DNA of 64,000 bases from Typhlomys cinereus (taxonomy: Eukaryota > Chordata > Mammalia > Rodentia > Platacanthomyidae). Position numbers and translations under genes: made by a program. This document shows positions 23,276 through 33,380 of the stretch, piece after piece. Position 1 is the first letter of the stretch; each line of letters starts with the position of its first letter. The stretch lies in NCBI GenBank assembly GCA_023101885.1, contig JALPQD010000633.1, forward strand, positions 627,712-691,711. The letters run 5' to 3'. The notes beneath the pieces were generated by a model. The model was not told the origin of the DNA. It searched no databases and was given only the letters and a program-made list of their open reading frames with translations.

Positions 23276-25191
23276 CAACCCCGGCTGAATCCTGGTACCA
23301 CGGGCACACACGTGCCCTGCCCGGCAGCCCCAGCATGCAGTGGTCTTACTACGGGCATGTGCCACTCACAGCTGGGGCTGCCCAGCAGTTAATCAGGTTG
23401 TTTGCTGGACTTGGTTCTTTATAACCTTTTTATTCTGGAATAGTCTAGAGAAGTGTTGGCATGCCAGTGCCTCAAGCTTTAATATAAACTCCTTCGTGTC
23501 TAAGGCTGTCCGTCCCTGGCAGCGATGGGCTTGCCTGTCAGCTGAGAGATTAAGCCTGAGATGGCAGCCCGGGAGCCTCCTCATGGTCCCCCGCAGTTCA
23601 GTGGGGCCCACAGACAATGCTCACACGGTTCCCAGTGCCACTGTGAATGCGGCGCTGTTGGTGGCGATGTCCATTCAAAGGCCAGAGCGGCATTGTCCTC
23701 CCCGATCGGCAGGCAGAATGCAGTCTGCTGGTGGCTGCCAAGAGGTTAGCCTCCCGGTGAAAGGACAGGCCATCACTCACCACTCCTGCAGAGCACCCCT
23801 TTGTGCCTGGCGGTTTGGCCCTGCCCAGGGAGGTCCGGATCTGCGGCTGGCTGAGCTCGCCACAGAAGCCATTCATGGGAATGCAAAGATGCAGAAAAGT
23901 GGCCCCTAGACCCAAGGCTGTTTTCCTGGAGGTTGCGGGGCATGGAGTGTGGAGCTGCGTCACACTGACAACCTGGCCATGCTACCAGCACCGACAGACA
24001 GTTCGCTTCGCTCAGCTTCTGCTCTGTGGGAGGTCCCCAGAGAATAGGGTGTCACGCGGCAGGGAGACAGGTCTATGCTGTGGGCCAGGCCCTCATGGCT
24101 GGCTGCCAACTCACCGTCCCAGAAGGTGGCTCTTCAGTGAGATGCTGGACACAGCCAGCCCCCCACAATGGAGGGCCCTCCTGGGAGGTCCCAGAGGCAC
24201 CCAACCGGGGTACCTCAATGAGATCTAACCCTAAAGCGAGGTGTTGTTCACACAGCCCTTGGTCTGGCGCGGGCAGCCTCAGTCACGTCTCCACACACAC
24301 CAGGAACCAGCGGGCAGTGCTGTCCCGGTGGCCGCTGACCTCTGGCCGGTCCACAGGAACAGGCGCTTGCAGGCAGGTGGAGAAAAAAGGGTCAAGAAGG
24401 GTGACGCTGGGGCACAACAAAAGCACCTAGGCCCTGGCCAGATGGGTAAACAGGCGTCGGCACCGACGGCTTTGCTGGAACCAAGCACCTAAATCCACAA
24501 CCACATACACAGCTGTAGCCCACAGCTGGCCTCGAGAGCCGGGTTTTGGGGTTGGGACAGGGCCCAGGCACCAGTCCTAACTAAAATGGCACAGCTGCTG
24601 CGCACAGCGTTGAAGGGTGACCCCTCGGTCTGGACAACAACAGCGAAAGCATCCAGACCCACGCGGCCGCTCTGCTGCGGTCCCAGGTCCTCCGCATTGG
24701 AGAGGGCAGAGCTCGGCCGGGCAAGGGAAGGGTCGGGGCAGGGATGTGGGTCAATCTCCTCTCTCAGGTGGGATGACATGTTCTCCACAAGTGAACAACA
24801 GTCAGGTGATGGCTAACAGGACGCAAGGACCAGACTTGCCTCCCAACTCCGTGTGGTTAGCGCCATCTAGGAGATCATGAAGTCAACCGCGGGGCGCGTC
24901 CCTACGCTAAGCTCCCTAACGCACTGCTGCAGCGGCGTGCCAGGGGCGGAGGGGCTCCGGGAAGCTCCAGCCTGCTGGCAGCGGTACCGAGAGTGCAGTC
25001 TTGCAAGAAGGAAGGGCAGTGATACGTGTCCAGTCTGCTGCAAGGTTACACAGCTGTGGACAGATATGGGAACTTTGTGGCGTTGATGGGCCGGCATTCC
25101 CAAGGACTGCTGTCAGACGGGAAAACACATCAGGAAGGCGACCTCGTAGCAATCGCTCTAGTCACACGTGGCGGGGATCGACGGCACTAAC

Positions 25192-25311
25192 CTGTCGAGT
25201 ACGTAGCCCAGGGCCTTGTGTCGTATACCCGAGTACACAGAGGGGCTTGTTTCCCAGGCCACTAAGTTGGACGCATCATGGAAAAGATGGATGTTCACCA
25301 AGTCAAAGGCA
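25192..25311 (-). CDS. INPP5A: INPP5A exon, residues ~176-216 (NIHL motif)
   Basis: 120-nt exon. The acceptor is ...TTGGTTACAG, the first base T completes the split cysteine codon, then A-F-D-L-V-N-I-H-L-F-H-D-A-S-N and on to H-K-A-L-G-Y-V-L-D, ending with AG before the donor GTTAGT. It carries the N-x-H-L motif shared by inositol polyphosphate 5-phosphatases of the DNase I/exonuclease-endonuclease-phosphatase fold; its histidine belongs to the active-site region. The translation equals the known protein at all residues I recall. An open frame runs on through the acceptor side to about 25454, but that upstream part is intron. Confidence 0.98.
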
Positions 25312-26014
25312 CTGTAACCAAGAAGAAAGAGACCAGTGATTAAGAACTGGAGCCGCAACCTTCCTACGCCCATCTCTGCTTCCTCTGGCCCTAGGCACCT
25401 CCTATGCCCCTCTGTTCTGGCCATTACAAGGGACCACTGGAGGCCAGGGGACATGAAACTTGCAGTTATCTTTAGACAAATCCCCTTAGGGACACGTGCT
25501 ATGGCCAGGCAGGTGGAGGTATGCTCTTTAAAGGACGTGCTTCAGAACTGTGGGCAACTGCAAGGCATGTGCCTCCCACAGCCTCAGCTCCAGGTACACA
25601 GTGCTGGGCTGCACCACAGGTGGGGACTCTATAGCACATGGGGACAGGCAGGTTTCTCTGACTTCATCTGTGCCAAGAGCCTTGACCTGAGACTTACACC
25701 CTAAACCAAAAGGAGCAGAGAGTGACAGCCCTGGGCGTGGAGTGACAGCCAGGGTGTGGAGTGACAGCCCTGGGCGTGGAGTGACAGCCAGGGTGTGGAG
25801 TGACAGCCCTGGGCGTGGAGTGACAGCCAGGGTGTGGAGTGACAGCCCTGGGCGTGGAGTGACAGCCAGGGTGTGGAGTGAAAACAGCTGGGAAGTGGAG
25901 TGACAGCCAGGGCAGGTTGGCAGGGCTCCTGTGGCCCTGGGTTGAGCCTTGGCCGGCACATCTGTGAGGTACAACAGAGGATTTGGAGACCAGCACAAGA
26001 CATGTGGAACCTAC
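25312..26014 (-). other. INPP5A: INPP5A intron, 703 bp, with internal minisatellite
   Basis: Short intron between the two exons that together encode C-A-F-D-L. About a quarter of it is the 39-bp array described next. Acceptor GGTTACAG and donor GTAGGT are intact. Confidence 0.95.
25720..25912. repeat. Minisatellite, 39-bp unit x ~4.5
   Basis: Alternating 20-bp (GAGTGACAGCCCTGGGCGTG) and 19-bp (GAGTGACAGCCAGGGTGTG) half-units form a 39-bp period, nearly perfect over four copies, followed by degenerate half-units to 25912. Confidence 0.95.
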
Positions 26015-26067
26015 CAGTCAGCGATGCACCACCTCGTCCGGATGAAGCCTTTCCTCGACCATTTGCA
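26015..26067 (-). CDS. INPP5A: INPP5A exon, residues ~159-176
   Basis: Very short exon, 53 nt. The acceptor is ...CTTTTCAG and the exon starts in phase 0: C-K-W-S-R-K-G-F-I-R-T-R-W-C-I-A-D, then TG, the first two bases of a cysteine codon, before the donor GTAGGT. The peptide is the basic KWSRKGFIRTRW segment of INPP5A that precedes the NIHL motif. It is too short to be recognised as an open frame by itself and overlaps unrelated longer frames. It is supported by the exact peptide match, the phase agreement with both neighbours and the splice sites. Confidence 0.96.
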
Positions 26068-26307
26068 CTGAAAAGCAAGGATTACAGTGAGCAGATGCGA
26101 GCACAGGACGGGACGTCAGGACACGGCGAAGACCTTCCTCACTCCGCTCTGTGCTGTGTATTCCAGCCAGGCTGCCGACTCCTGATCTTGCTTCAGATTG
26201 CAGAGTGCTGGGAGCTGCCACTGAGGTGTGGGCGCCCAATCCCCCGCTTTCTCCACTGCCCCCCACAGTTCTGGGTTTTCTCAGAGGAGTTCACGTCTTT
26301 CAACTGT

Positions 26308-26351
26308 ACATACACACATACACACGCACATGCACACACGCATGCACACAG

Positions 26352-26389
<38 letters not shown>

Positions 26390-26390
26390 C
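26308..26390. repeat. (CA)n microsatellite
   Basis: Interrupted CA/CATG repeats from 26308, then about 20 uninterrupted CA dinucleotides ending at 26390. Confidence 0.95.
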
Positions 26391-26559
26391 TCCAAGTAAA
26401 GTCCACTGATTCTCTCTGGTGACATCCGGCTTAGCATCTATTCTTTTCAACAACTGCGCTTCTACAGGCTGTTTTTCGTGAACTTCTCATTTTCTTCTGT
26501 TTCACTAGAGTAACACTTTGTGTTTAATAAACTTTATCATTTACTCTTGTGAACATTCT

Positions 26560-26862
26560 TTTTTTTTTAGTTTTTTTATTATTATTTATTCAATTGTGCG
26601 TGTGTGTGTATGTGTGTATTGTGTGTGTGTGTGTGTGTGTGTGTGTAGAACCACGGGCGAATTCGGGAACCACCATGGACGCCTCCACCTCCTCCTTGTT
26701 TACTCTGCCCCGGGATTCACAGGCTCCGCCCTACCAGGACCAGAAACGCAGGCCGCCCCGGCTTCTTCCTGGCATCTATACGTGGGGTCTAGGACCCGAA
26801 CTCAGGACCTTCCGCCTGCAAGGCAGAGGCTTAACCCCTGAGCCACCTCTCCAGCCCCCTCC
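26560..26862 (-). mobile_element. B2-like tRNA-derived SINE, antisense, with target-site duplication
   Basis: Read on the minus strand: tRNA-like head (GGCTGGAGAGGTGGCTCAGG, GGTTAAGCC), a body close to the element at 58104, then a (CA)n stretch (TG on this strand, 26594-26647) and a tail with AATAAATAATAATAAA. Flanking 12-bp direct repeats at 26548-26559 and 26863-26874 (TGTGAACATTCT / TGTCAACATTCT) differ at one base. The body is not the mouse/rat B2 body, suggesting another rodent lineage. Confidence 0.88.
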
Positions 26863-27448
26863 TGTCAACATTCTAAACACTGACTTTAGACTTAGTAAGT
26901 TTCTCAAAATTTATCAGGCGAGGAGCCAGCCTGGTGCCTGGCCAGACTGTCTCCTTGACAGCCCCACCGAGCCAGGCCTGTCCCTTCAGCCCCTGGACGG
27001 CAGGGCTTTGGTTGTTCTCTTCACGCTGGCTCTTCTCAATGCTCTGGCTCCGGGCCTTGGCAGGGGCTATCTACTGGGGACACTTCAGGGCAGTTCAGAG
27101 TCCACACAGGGACTGAGCAGACGCTATGGACCTGCTCTGCTGTCCCGATAGACTGAGAACCCCGAGACGCGCTGGTCTGTGCGAGCTTGCGCACCTGGTC
27201 ACTGGGCTACACTGCCGAGGACAACGGGGCCTTGGCAAAGATGTCACCAGGCGGAGCAGCTGCCAAGACGTCCTGAGGGCAATAGCTTTATGCCATTACC
27301 GACAGAAGGCATTTTGTGAATTTTTAGACCCCAAAGTTATTTTCTCTTCAGTTTCATATTGTGTAAATTAAGGTACATCATACATGTGTGTATATATATT
27401 GAATATCTACATGCATTATATATGTTTTAGAAATCAGTTTTCCAGGGA

Positions 27449-27565
27449 AAGGCCAGAATAGCTCAGATGGATGAGTGTTAGACTGAGGAAATTAATTTTC
27501 CATGATAATAGAGCCTAAATTTCAACAGCAGTCACTAGTATACCAAGCATGCAAAACAGAACAAC
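27449..27565 (+). mobile_element. tRNA-like (possibly tRNA-Lys-related) SINE or tRNA pseudogene remnant
   Basis: CCAGAATAGCTCAGATGG followed by GTGTTAGACTGAGG has the A box and anticodon-arm layout of a tRNA-derived element. A weak B-box-like AAATTTCAA follows at about 27518. It does not fold into an intact tRNA, so it is not a functional tRNA gene. Confidence 0.4.
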
Positions 27566-27797
27566 GTTTTTTCATGCAGACACTGGTATTAACCAATTTC
27601 AGGATTGGTACTAACTAACTTTAGGGTTCTACCTAGATGTGAGATTTTATTTTCACTCAAATGTAGATGAATTCCAGGAATTTAGCAGTTAATATTATTA
27701 TTATAAACCAACAGTTAGATAAACACTTATAGAAAACACACTGTTCTGAGGCCCGCAAAGCACAGCAAGGACAGTGCACACCATGTCCACGCCGATT

Positions 27798-27968
27798 GGA
27801 GACCCTCACGGCTCCCTTCTCCGGGCTGGCGTGACAGACGCGCAGCCCCAGCCCCGAGCCAAAGCTGTGTAAACAAGCACGAGGCTGGTGCTCAGTCTTC
27901 CACCTCAGCACCCGCAGTGCTTTCAGTCAGGGGATCCAAATCCTATGTAACGTCGGGGGGCTCGGGGC
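27798..27968 (+). repeat. Local duplication, copy 1 (pairs with 30979-31165)
   Basis: Shares GGAGACCCTCACGGCT, 'ctcagtcttccacctc', 'tttcagtcagg' and ATCCAAATCCTATGTAACGT in the same order and spacing with the block at 30979-31165. Either a tandem segmental duplication 3.2 kb apart or two copies of an unrecognised repeat family. Confidence 0.8.
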
Positions 27969-28559
27969 AAGGTGTCCAGGGGTCCACACACCTTCCAGCA
28001 ACTGGCGATCAGTCAATGTAATGATGTTCTCAATTTACTTGGAGGAATTGGAAGCCCAGCGTCCCTGAGCTGCCCCAGAATCGGAGCCACTTCTTAACTC
28101 CCTGGAGTCAATCTTTCTGACATTCTCCAGGCCCGAGCACTCAGTCAGATGGCAGGTAAGACTGGCCAAGGTGCATACCTCGTCAGCTCATCCTAGTCTC
28201 GGGGCACACAGGACTCGGTGCACAGGCACGAGCACAGCACAGATGCACACAGGAGCACACTGTGAGGGCAGAGAGGGTCCGCACAGGGAGGGGCCGCCAC
28301 ACAGGGAGGGCCGAGGCAGGAGGCCAGGACCTCCCTAGGACAGTGTTTGCTGTCCTCGTCCACCATCACGTGTGAGACTCTGCCCGCAGCCACCTTCTGC
28401 AAGCCTTCTGCACTCTTCAGAACAGGCAAGGATGGCGGTTACCGCCCCATCTCGAGTGGCAGTGCCCACTCTCACGAGACTGCTCTGCCCCCAGAGGGGC
28501 CTGTTGCCACAGAAATGGAGTGCACATAGGCCCACGTGGGTGGCACAGCGCTCACCTCT

Positions 28560-29060
28560 GCACGGCCCGCTGTTAATAGGTTCCTTGAGCCGGCAGATGG
28601 ATTGCGAATCCAGGTGGCTTCATCTACTGAAAGACAGCATAAATCGTGGTGGAGAAAAGAAGGGCTGTGGGGAGGTTATCGCCAAGCAGCCCTGCCGAGG
28701 AAGGTCCGCGCGGAGCATTAGTGGAATTAATCCATCTTTCATGAGCACTTGCAGCAGGGCCTGTGATCTATGCTAACAACCAATTTCTCACCACGGGCAA
28801 GAGGAAAAAAATGACTCGGCCGGATCGACTACACAAATCTGCTTTTTAAAAATGGCCTCACATTATCTGGAGTGCTGCTCCCAGAGGCGTCGTTTGAAAT
28901 TCATACTGAGCCAGAAGCACTCATAAATCAGCAGAGAAAGTTTTGTTAGTTTTAGAAGCAGAGGCCGTCATTATTTGGAATTGCATTATGCCTCCATCAC
29001 GGTAATTACATTTAGATTATCCTTAAGTGATGGCAATAAAAGAGAGAGAGATCAGTCTTC
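28560..29060. promoter_or_regulatory. Candidate conserved non-coding element
   Basis: Complex AT-rich sequence with many transcription-factor-like cores: GCATTAGTGGAATTAATCC (28718), TAACAACCAATTTC, CATAAATCAGCAG, CGTCATTATTTGGAATTGC (28965) and CGGTAATTACATTTAGATTA (28999). No repeat family or coding sequence recognised. Confidence 0.5.
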
Positions 29061-29556
29061 AACTAATTCTCTCCCCCAAAATGTGCTGGGCAAAGTACTG
29101 GCCCCGCAGGAGGCAGGAGAAGCAAGCGTGGGTAAAGGCTCCGGACAGGACTCCAGAGAGGGCCCCAGGGACGCCCCGTGGAGCTCCTTAGTAGGAAGTT
29201 GAGACTGGGCTCTGCCAGGCCAGAGACATCCTCTCCCCTACAGACACAAGCGTGGCCTCGTAGCAGGTCTGCTAGGTACAGGAGGGTCTGGACACAACTG
29301 GAGTCACTTTCTCACTGGAAGATGGCATCTCATGTTCTGCCCCAAGCCATGCCTCACTCTGCCAATGCCATGAGGGGATAGAAAACCAGCCCTGTGAGTG
29401 GAGGTTTGCTTGGTATTCTCCCCTTGAAGGGTAACAAGGACATAGCTGAGGTTCTCAGACCTCACAAGTTTCAAATCCTGGCCCACCACCATCCACGGGC
29501 AACAGAGCTGTGGGCCAGAGAAACCCTGAGGCTTGCAGGTGGGAGCAAGGAGGCCC

Positions 29557-29669
29557 TGGGATGGGGCCCACAGGCAAGGCTGCAAGGGATGCTGGGATGG
29601 GGCCCACAGGCAAGGCTGCAAGGGATGCTGGGATGGGGCCCACAGGCAAGGCTGCAAGGGATGCTGGGA
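29557..29669. repeat. Minisatellite, 36-bp unit x 3
   Basis: Three nearly identical copies of a 36-bp unit starting ATGGGGCCCACAGGCAAGGC at 29561, 29597 and 29633. Confidence 0.95.
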
Positions 29670-30978
29670 CTGTGGGGGTTTGGGGCACAGGAGAGTCGGG
29701 AGCCCATACAGCGTTTCTGCAGAAGTGATGCACGTGATGCTAACTGCCTGAGGGACTCCCCTTCCCTTGCCCACTCAAGACACGGTGACACTTTGCTGGG
29801 ATGCCAGTTGAAAGCACCAAGGTCAGGAACGGGACCACATGACTGACACACACAACCTTGGAGCCTCCAACGAAGCCAAAGACTGACAAGCTCTCTCATC
29901 CCCAACTCTGGAATTCTACTGGGTGAGGCGAGGACATAAGGCACCCAGGAAGTCGGTCACACAGGGTCCTGGGAGATGGCAGCCACCGGCTGGCTCCTGG
30001 AAGGGGACTTACATGTGCACTGACATGCGCTGTGGGAAATGTGCGGTGAAGCTGCGTCCACGATGATCAAACTGTGCGTGGCTCAGAACTCATCTGGGTC
30101 ACAGAGACACATGCAGTTTGCAGGCAGAACACAGTGTCTGCAGGAGACCCGCTGGGAGTGCAGGTAAAGGCCTTGACGCAGTCACTGCTGTGTGCAGGCT
30201 CGGCCGTGCTACTGGAAGGGGCACACGCGTCTGCTGCCGATTCACCACACTTCTCAATGTTCAACAGTTTAAAGTCATATTTGAAGGAGAATGTCGCCAC
30301 CTCCCCCAGGGAACTGTCACACACATAATACAGCTGCACGTGTCTAGAGACACCCTTCAGTTCACTCCACCAACTCAGGAAGAAACATCTGGAAACCAGA
30401 AAGCAGCCAGGTGGTGACCCGCCTTAGCTGGCCCTGGCTTCCCAGCCCACCCTGAGCTGCTCTAGCACCTGCCATTTCCACGTGGGCTCCCCAAATCTGC
30501 TCTGGTCATTCTGGATGTGTGCTGAAGTCAGTGGGGTCGAAGGGGCCTCAGAGGACGAGCGTCTGCCTGGGCCAATGGAGGCTCAGGTTTAGCTACAGCT
30601 AGGCTCACGATTAGGCTCTGAGCGTCTTCTTGGCCCACAGCCTCTCTTTAGCTCTTCCGTGGAATGCTACCACTGCTGGTTATAGTTATTACTCGTGTGG
30701 ACGCAGGGCCTGGAGCGTCCCTGCGTCCTCGTCCACCCTCAGGACGCCTGGAGCAGGGGTGAGGAGCTGAGCCAGGGCAGAAGATGGGGGCTGGCCTGCA
30801 GACACCTGTCTTTGGCCTAGGAGCGACGGCCGAGGCCGTCAGGCCACAGGCTGACGAGAGCGCCACCCTTCGCAATCCCTTCGCTCCAGGCACTGTTACC
30901 TCACAGGCTAATAAAGCTTGGCCTTGCTGACTAGCTCTGAGCAAGCCCGGCTCCTGTCCTGTGCGGACGCCTCGCCAC

Positions 30979-31165
30979 GGAGACCCTCACGGCTTCCTTC
31001 CCAGGGCTGGTGCGCCACAGACGTGCAGCCCCAGCGCAAGCCAAGGCTGTGAGCAGCAGCTGCTGCCAGAGGCTGGAGCTCAGTCTTCCACCTCCACACC
31101 CCAAATGTTTCCAGTCAGGACATTCAATCCTATGTACCGTTGGGGGGCTCGGGGGGCTCGGGGGG
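30979..31165 (+). repeat. Local duplication, copy 2
   Basis: Homologous to 27798-27968 in the same orientation. Its right edge, the GGGGGGCTCGG / ATCCAAATCC part, passes directly into the 35-bp array at 31142-31346, whose unit is made of that same edge sequence. Confidence 0.8.
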
Positions 31166-31346
31166 CATCCAAATCCTCTGTAACGTCAGGGGGCTGGGGG
31201 GATCCAAATCCTCTGTAACGTCAGGGGGCTGGGGGGATCCAAATCCTCTGTAACGTCAGGGGGCTGGGGGGATCCAAATCCTCTGTAACGTCAGGGGGCT
31301 GGGGGGATCCAAATCCTCTGTAACGTCAGGGGGCTGGGGGGATCCG
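31142..31346. repeat. Minisatellite, 35-bp unit x ~5, G-rich
   Basis: Starts with GGGGGGCTC repeats, then five 35-bp units (GGGGGGATCCAAATCC, TCTGTAACGTCAGG, GGGCT). Copies are almost identical, so expansion looks recent. G runs on the plus strand could form G-quadruplexes. Confidence 0.95.
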
Positions 31347-31928
31347 AAATGTGTTTAAAGGCTTACTGTAGAGTAAGCGCACAGAGCCTCACGGCTGTGC
31401 AGACAGAGCTGGAAGGAAGCTACTTGTGTGTGAGCAGCCGGGAGGGCCGCTGGCACTTGGATTTCTAAACTGTCAAGCAGCCAGCACTGCCAGGATGTGC
31501 CACTAGGCCACCAGCTCTGTGCGGGCTGCTGGGTCCTCGGTGGCTGGGACAACCAAGGCTCATCTGGGAAGGGGGAACCAGCTCTTCCCATGCACCTCCC
31601 CCTCTTCTGGGGAAGGACATGCACCACGTGCACGGTCCTTGCACAAGAACAGTCCCACGGCACAGGTGGTGACCCCAGGCCCCGCAGCAGCCCAGGACAG
31701 GAGGAGGACACTGTCCTGAGTCTCTCGGGGCAACTCTGCCTTGGAAGCAGCGCGCTGGGCTCATTGACGGCATGGCCTGAGCTCCTTGGTTTCTCCGTGC
31801 CTGATCTAGGGCAGCCTAGTTCACCACCGAACTCCAGGAAGAGCCTGCAGTGCGAAGTCAGCTGCTGCCGGGGGAACAGTCTGATCTAGACCCCTCTCTG
31901 GTGAGGAGGCGCGGCCCCGGATACGCAC

Positions 31929-32032
31929 CTCAGGGAAGTAGTCCTGGGGGAACTTCTCCTTCTCCAGCATGGGGGTGCTCTCCAGCGTGTCTGAATAGAT
32001 CTCCTTGCCAGTGACTTTCTTATACTTCTTAG
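31929..32032 (-). CDS. INPP5A: INPP5A exon, residues ~124-158
   Basis: 104-nt exon. The acceptor is ...TTCTCCAG and the exon begins with CT, completing the alanine codon split with the exon at 36820. It then reads K-K-Y-K-K-V-T-G-K-E, I-Y-S-D-T-L-E-S-T-P, M-L-E-K-E-K-F-P-Q-D, Y-F-P-E and ends at a codon boundary before the donor GTGCGT. It is the surface loop region leading into the conserved core of the 5-phosphatase domain. Compared with the human protein as I recall it, two positions differ (K for R at ~129, T for A at ~131); the rest is identical. The donor is a GTGCGT variant rather than GTAAGT, still a valid GT donor. Confidence 0.97.
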
Positions 32033-32204
32033 CTGGAGAAGACCGGAAAAGTGAGGTAAATAACCATTACTACACCCCATGCAACCCCAGAGAGGGAAGG
32101 AGACCCCCAAATGGGCAAGGGGCCAAGCCTGAACAGCTGCTCCCGAGCGCCTGAGGCTCATAAATCCCAGTTCCACGCCCTGGAACCTGATACTGCACTT
32201 CATT

Positions 32205-32335
32205 ATCCCCAAGAGCGCAGCCTGCAGATTTACAAGGGCTAATTGGCACCCGCGCGAATGCGCTACGAGCTGTGAGTTACCATTCACGCAGACCTTCGCG
32301 TGAATTTATTTAACACATCGATTTCCTCCTCACGC
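32205..32335. promoter_or_regulatory. Candidate conserved non-coding element
   Basis: Complex stretch with GGGCTAATTGGCACC, CGCGCGAATGCGCTACG and TGAATTTATTTAACACATCG. CpG-containing and AT-rich parts alternate; no repeat recognised. Confidence 0.38.
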
Positions 32336-33380
32336 CAAGGACATTGCTCATATTCCAGGGAAGAGTTTTCATGTGACATGAGACGGGACGCTGGGCGGGT
32401 ACTCTCCACCCAGACCTCCTGGGAGTCCCAGGAGAAAGTCTCCCCCTACCCTCCTGAACTCACGGCACTACGGCAGATGCCAGCTAGGTTAGTCCCTGCT
32501 ATGGACAGGTGCCCACATCCTTGGTGGATGGATACATGGAATTCCGCTCCTCATGGCCCTCCTGGGCCTGGCGCAGAGGGCACTGCTGCATGACGACAAG
32601 GAGATTGGGCAGCATTTGGACAGCTGCAGGAAAAGCCCTACCAAATAGCCTGTTGTGCTCCCCTAGTCTCAGCACCCCGAAGCTCCTGGGGTGTCAGGCA
32701 GACTCTTAGAGACCGTAAAGGGATAGCAGCTGGAAGGACCCACACCTTCACGTCTTGTAAGCAATGGGACACAGCGTATGGAGTGCTTTCAGACACATGG
32801 GACCCGACGGAACCCCAGGAACACACAGGGATGCGATCCCATGCACACCATAGGGCAGAGGCACAACCAAGTGCTGGTTCTGAGGAGGCAGCTGGAGTCC
32901 GCGGGGCCTGTTTAGGTCTATGACTGAGTTTGTGCTGTGCTGACAGCTTGTGTGTGGCATGGACCAGAAAGCCAACATGAGCTCTTCATGGAGACTGGGT
33001 TACTTAAGTGCTGACCTCGCTCAATCGCCTCCCCCACACATGAGGTGATTCCAGAGGACTTGGTGTGCTTCTCTCTGAAAACAGCAGTGTTGTCCTAACT
33101 GCACAAAGAGAGGGGGGCCATGGCAAAGCTAGGGACCACTGCCTGGGGCGGGGGGCCAGAGTCAGACAAGCCCTAATGAGCCCTGGAGATGCAGCAGAGG
33201 TGCACAGCGTCCTAGGAGCACTCTCTGCAAGGCCCATCCAACCCCACCCCCGACAGCACTTGGCACACATGGCTGTCACAGCCCTCCTGAGGAGCTGAAG
33301 CTGAAGACTGACACGGGGTCTGGGGGTGCACTGGCTACAGAAAGGATGAGAGCGAATGGATGAGGGAAAGCAGTATTCTG

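Larger units (their letters stand above)
15129..25191 (-). other. INPP5A: INPP5A intron, 10063 bp
   Basis: Intron between the residue ~176-216 and ~216-244 exons. Apart from the repeats and CNE candidates listed separately it is unique sequence. Small simple repeats include (CA)8 near 15534. A pyrimidine-rich stretch at 17480-17535 leads into a B1-like fragment. The 15860-16090 and 16570-16650 segments are complex but I cannot assign them. Confidence 0.85.
26068..31928 (-). other. INPP5A: INPP5A intron, 5861 bp
   Basis: Intron between the ~124-158 and ~159-176 exons. Contains a (CA)n tract, a B2-like SINE, a tRNA-like element, a CNE candidate, two arrays and a local duplication, listed separately. 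The 29700-30960 part is unique GC-rich sequence with nothing recognised. Confidence 0.85.

Noticed and set aside
25158..25454. 98-codon frame as an independent gene
   Set aside because: Only 25192-25311 is INPP5A exon; the rest is intron read through an intact acceptor site.
26549..27151. 200-codon frame similar to one at 58054-58371
   Set aside because: The similarity is due to two copies of the same SINE read in antisense.
27449..27565. Functional tRNA gene
   Set aside because: The anticodon arm and T arm are not intact and there is no matching acceptor stem.
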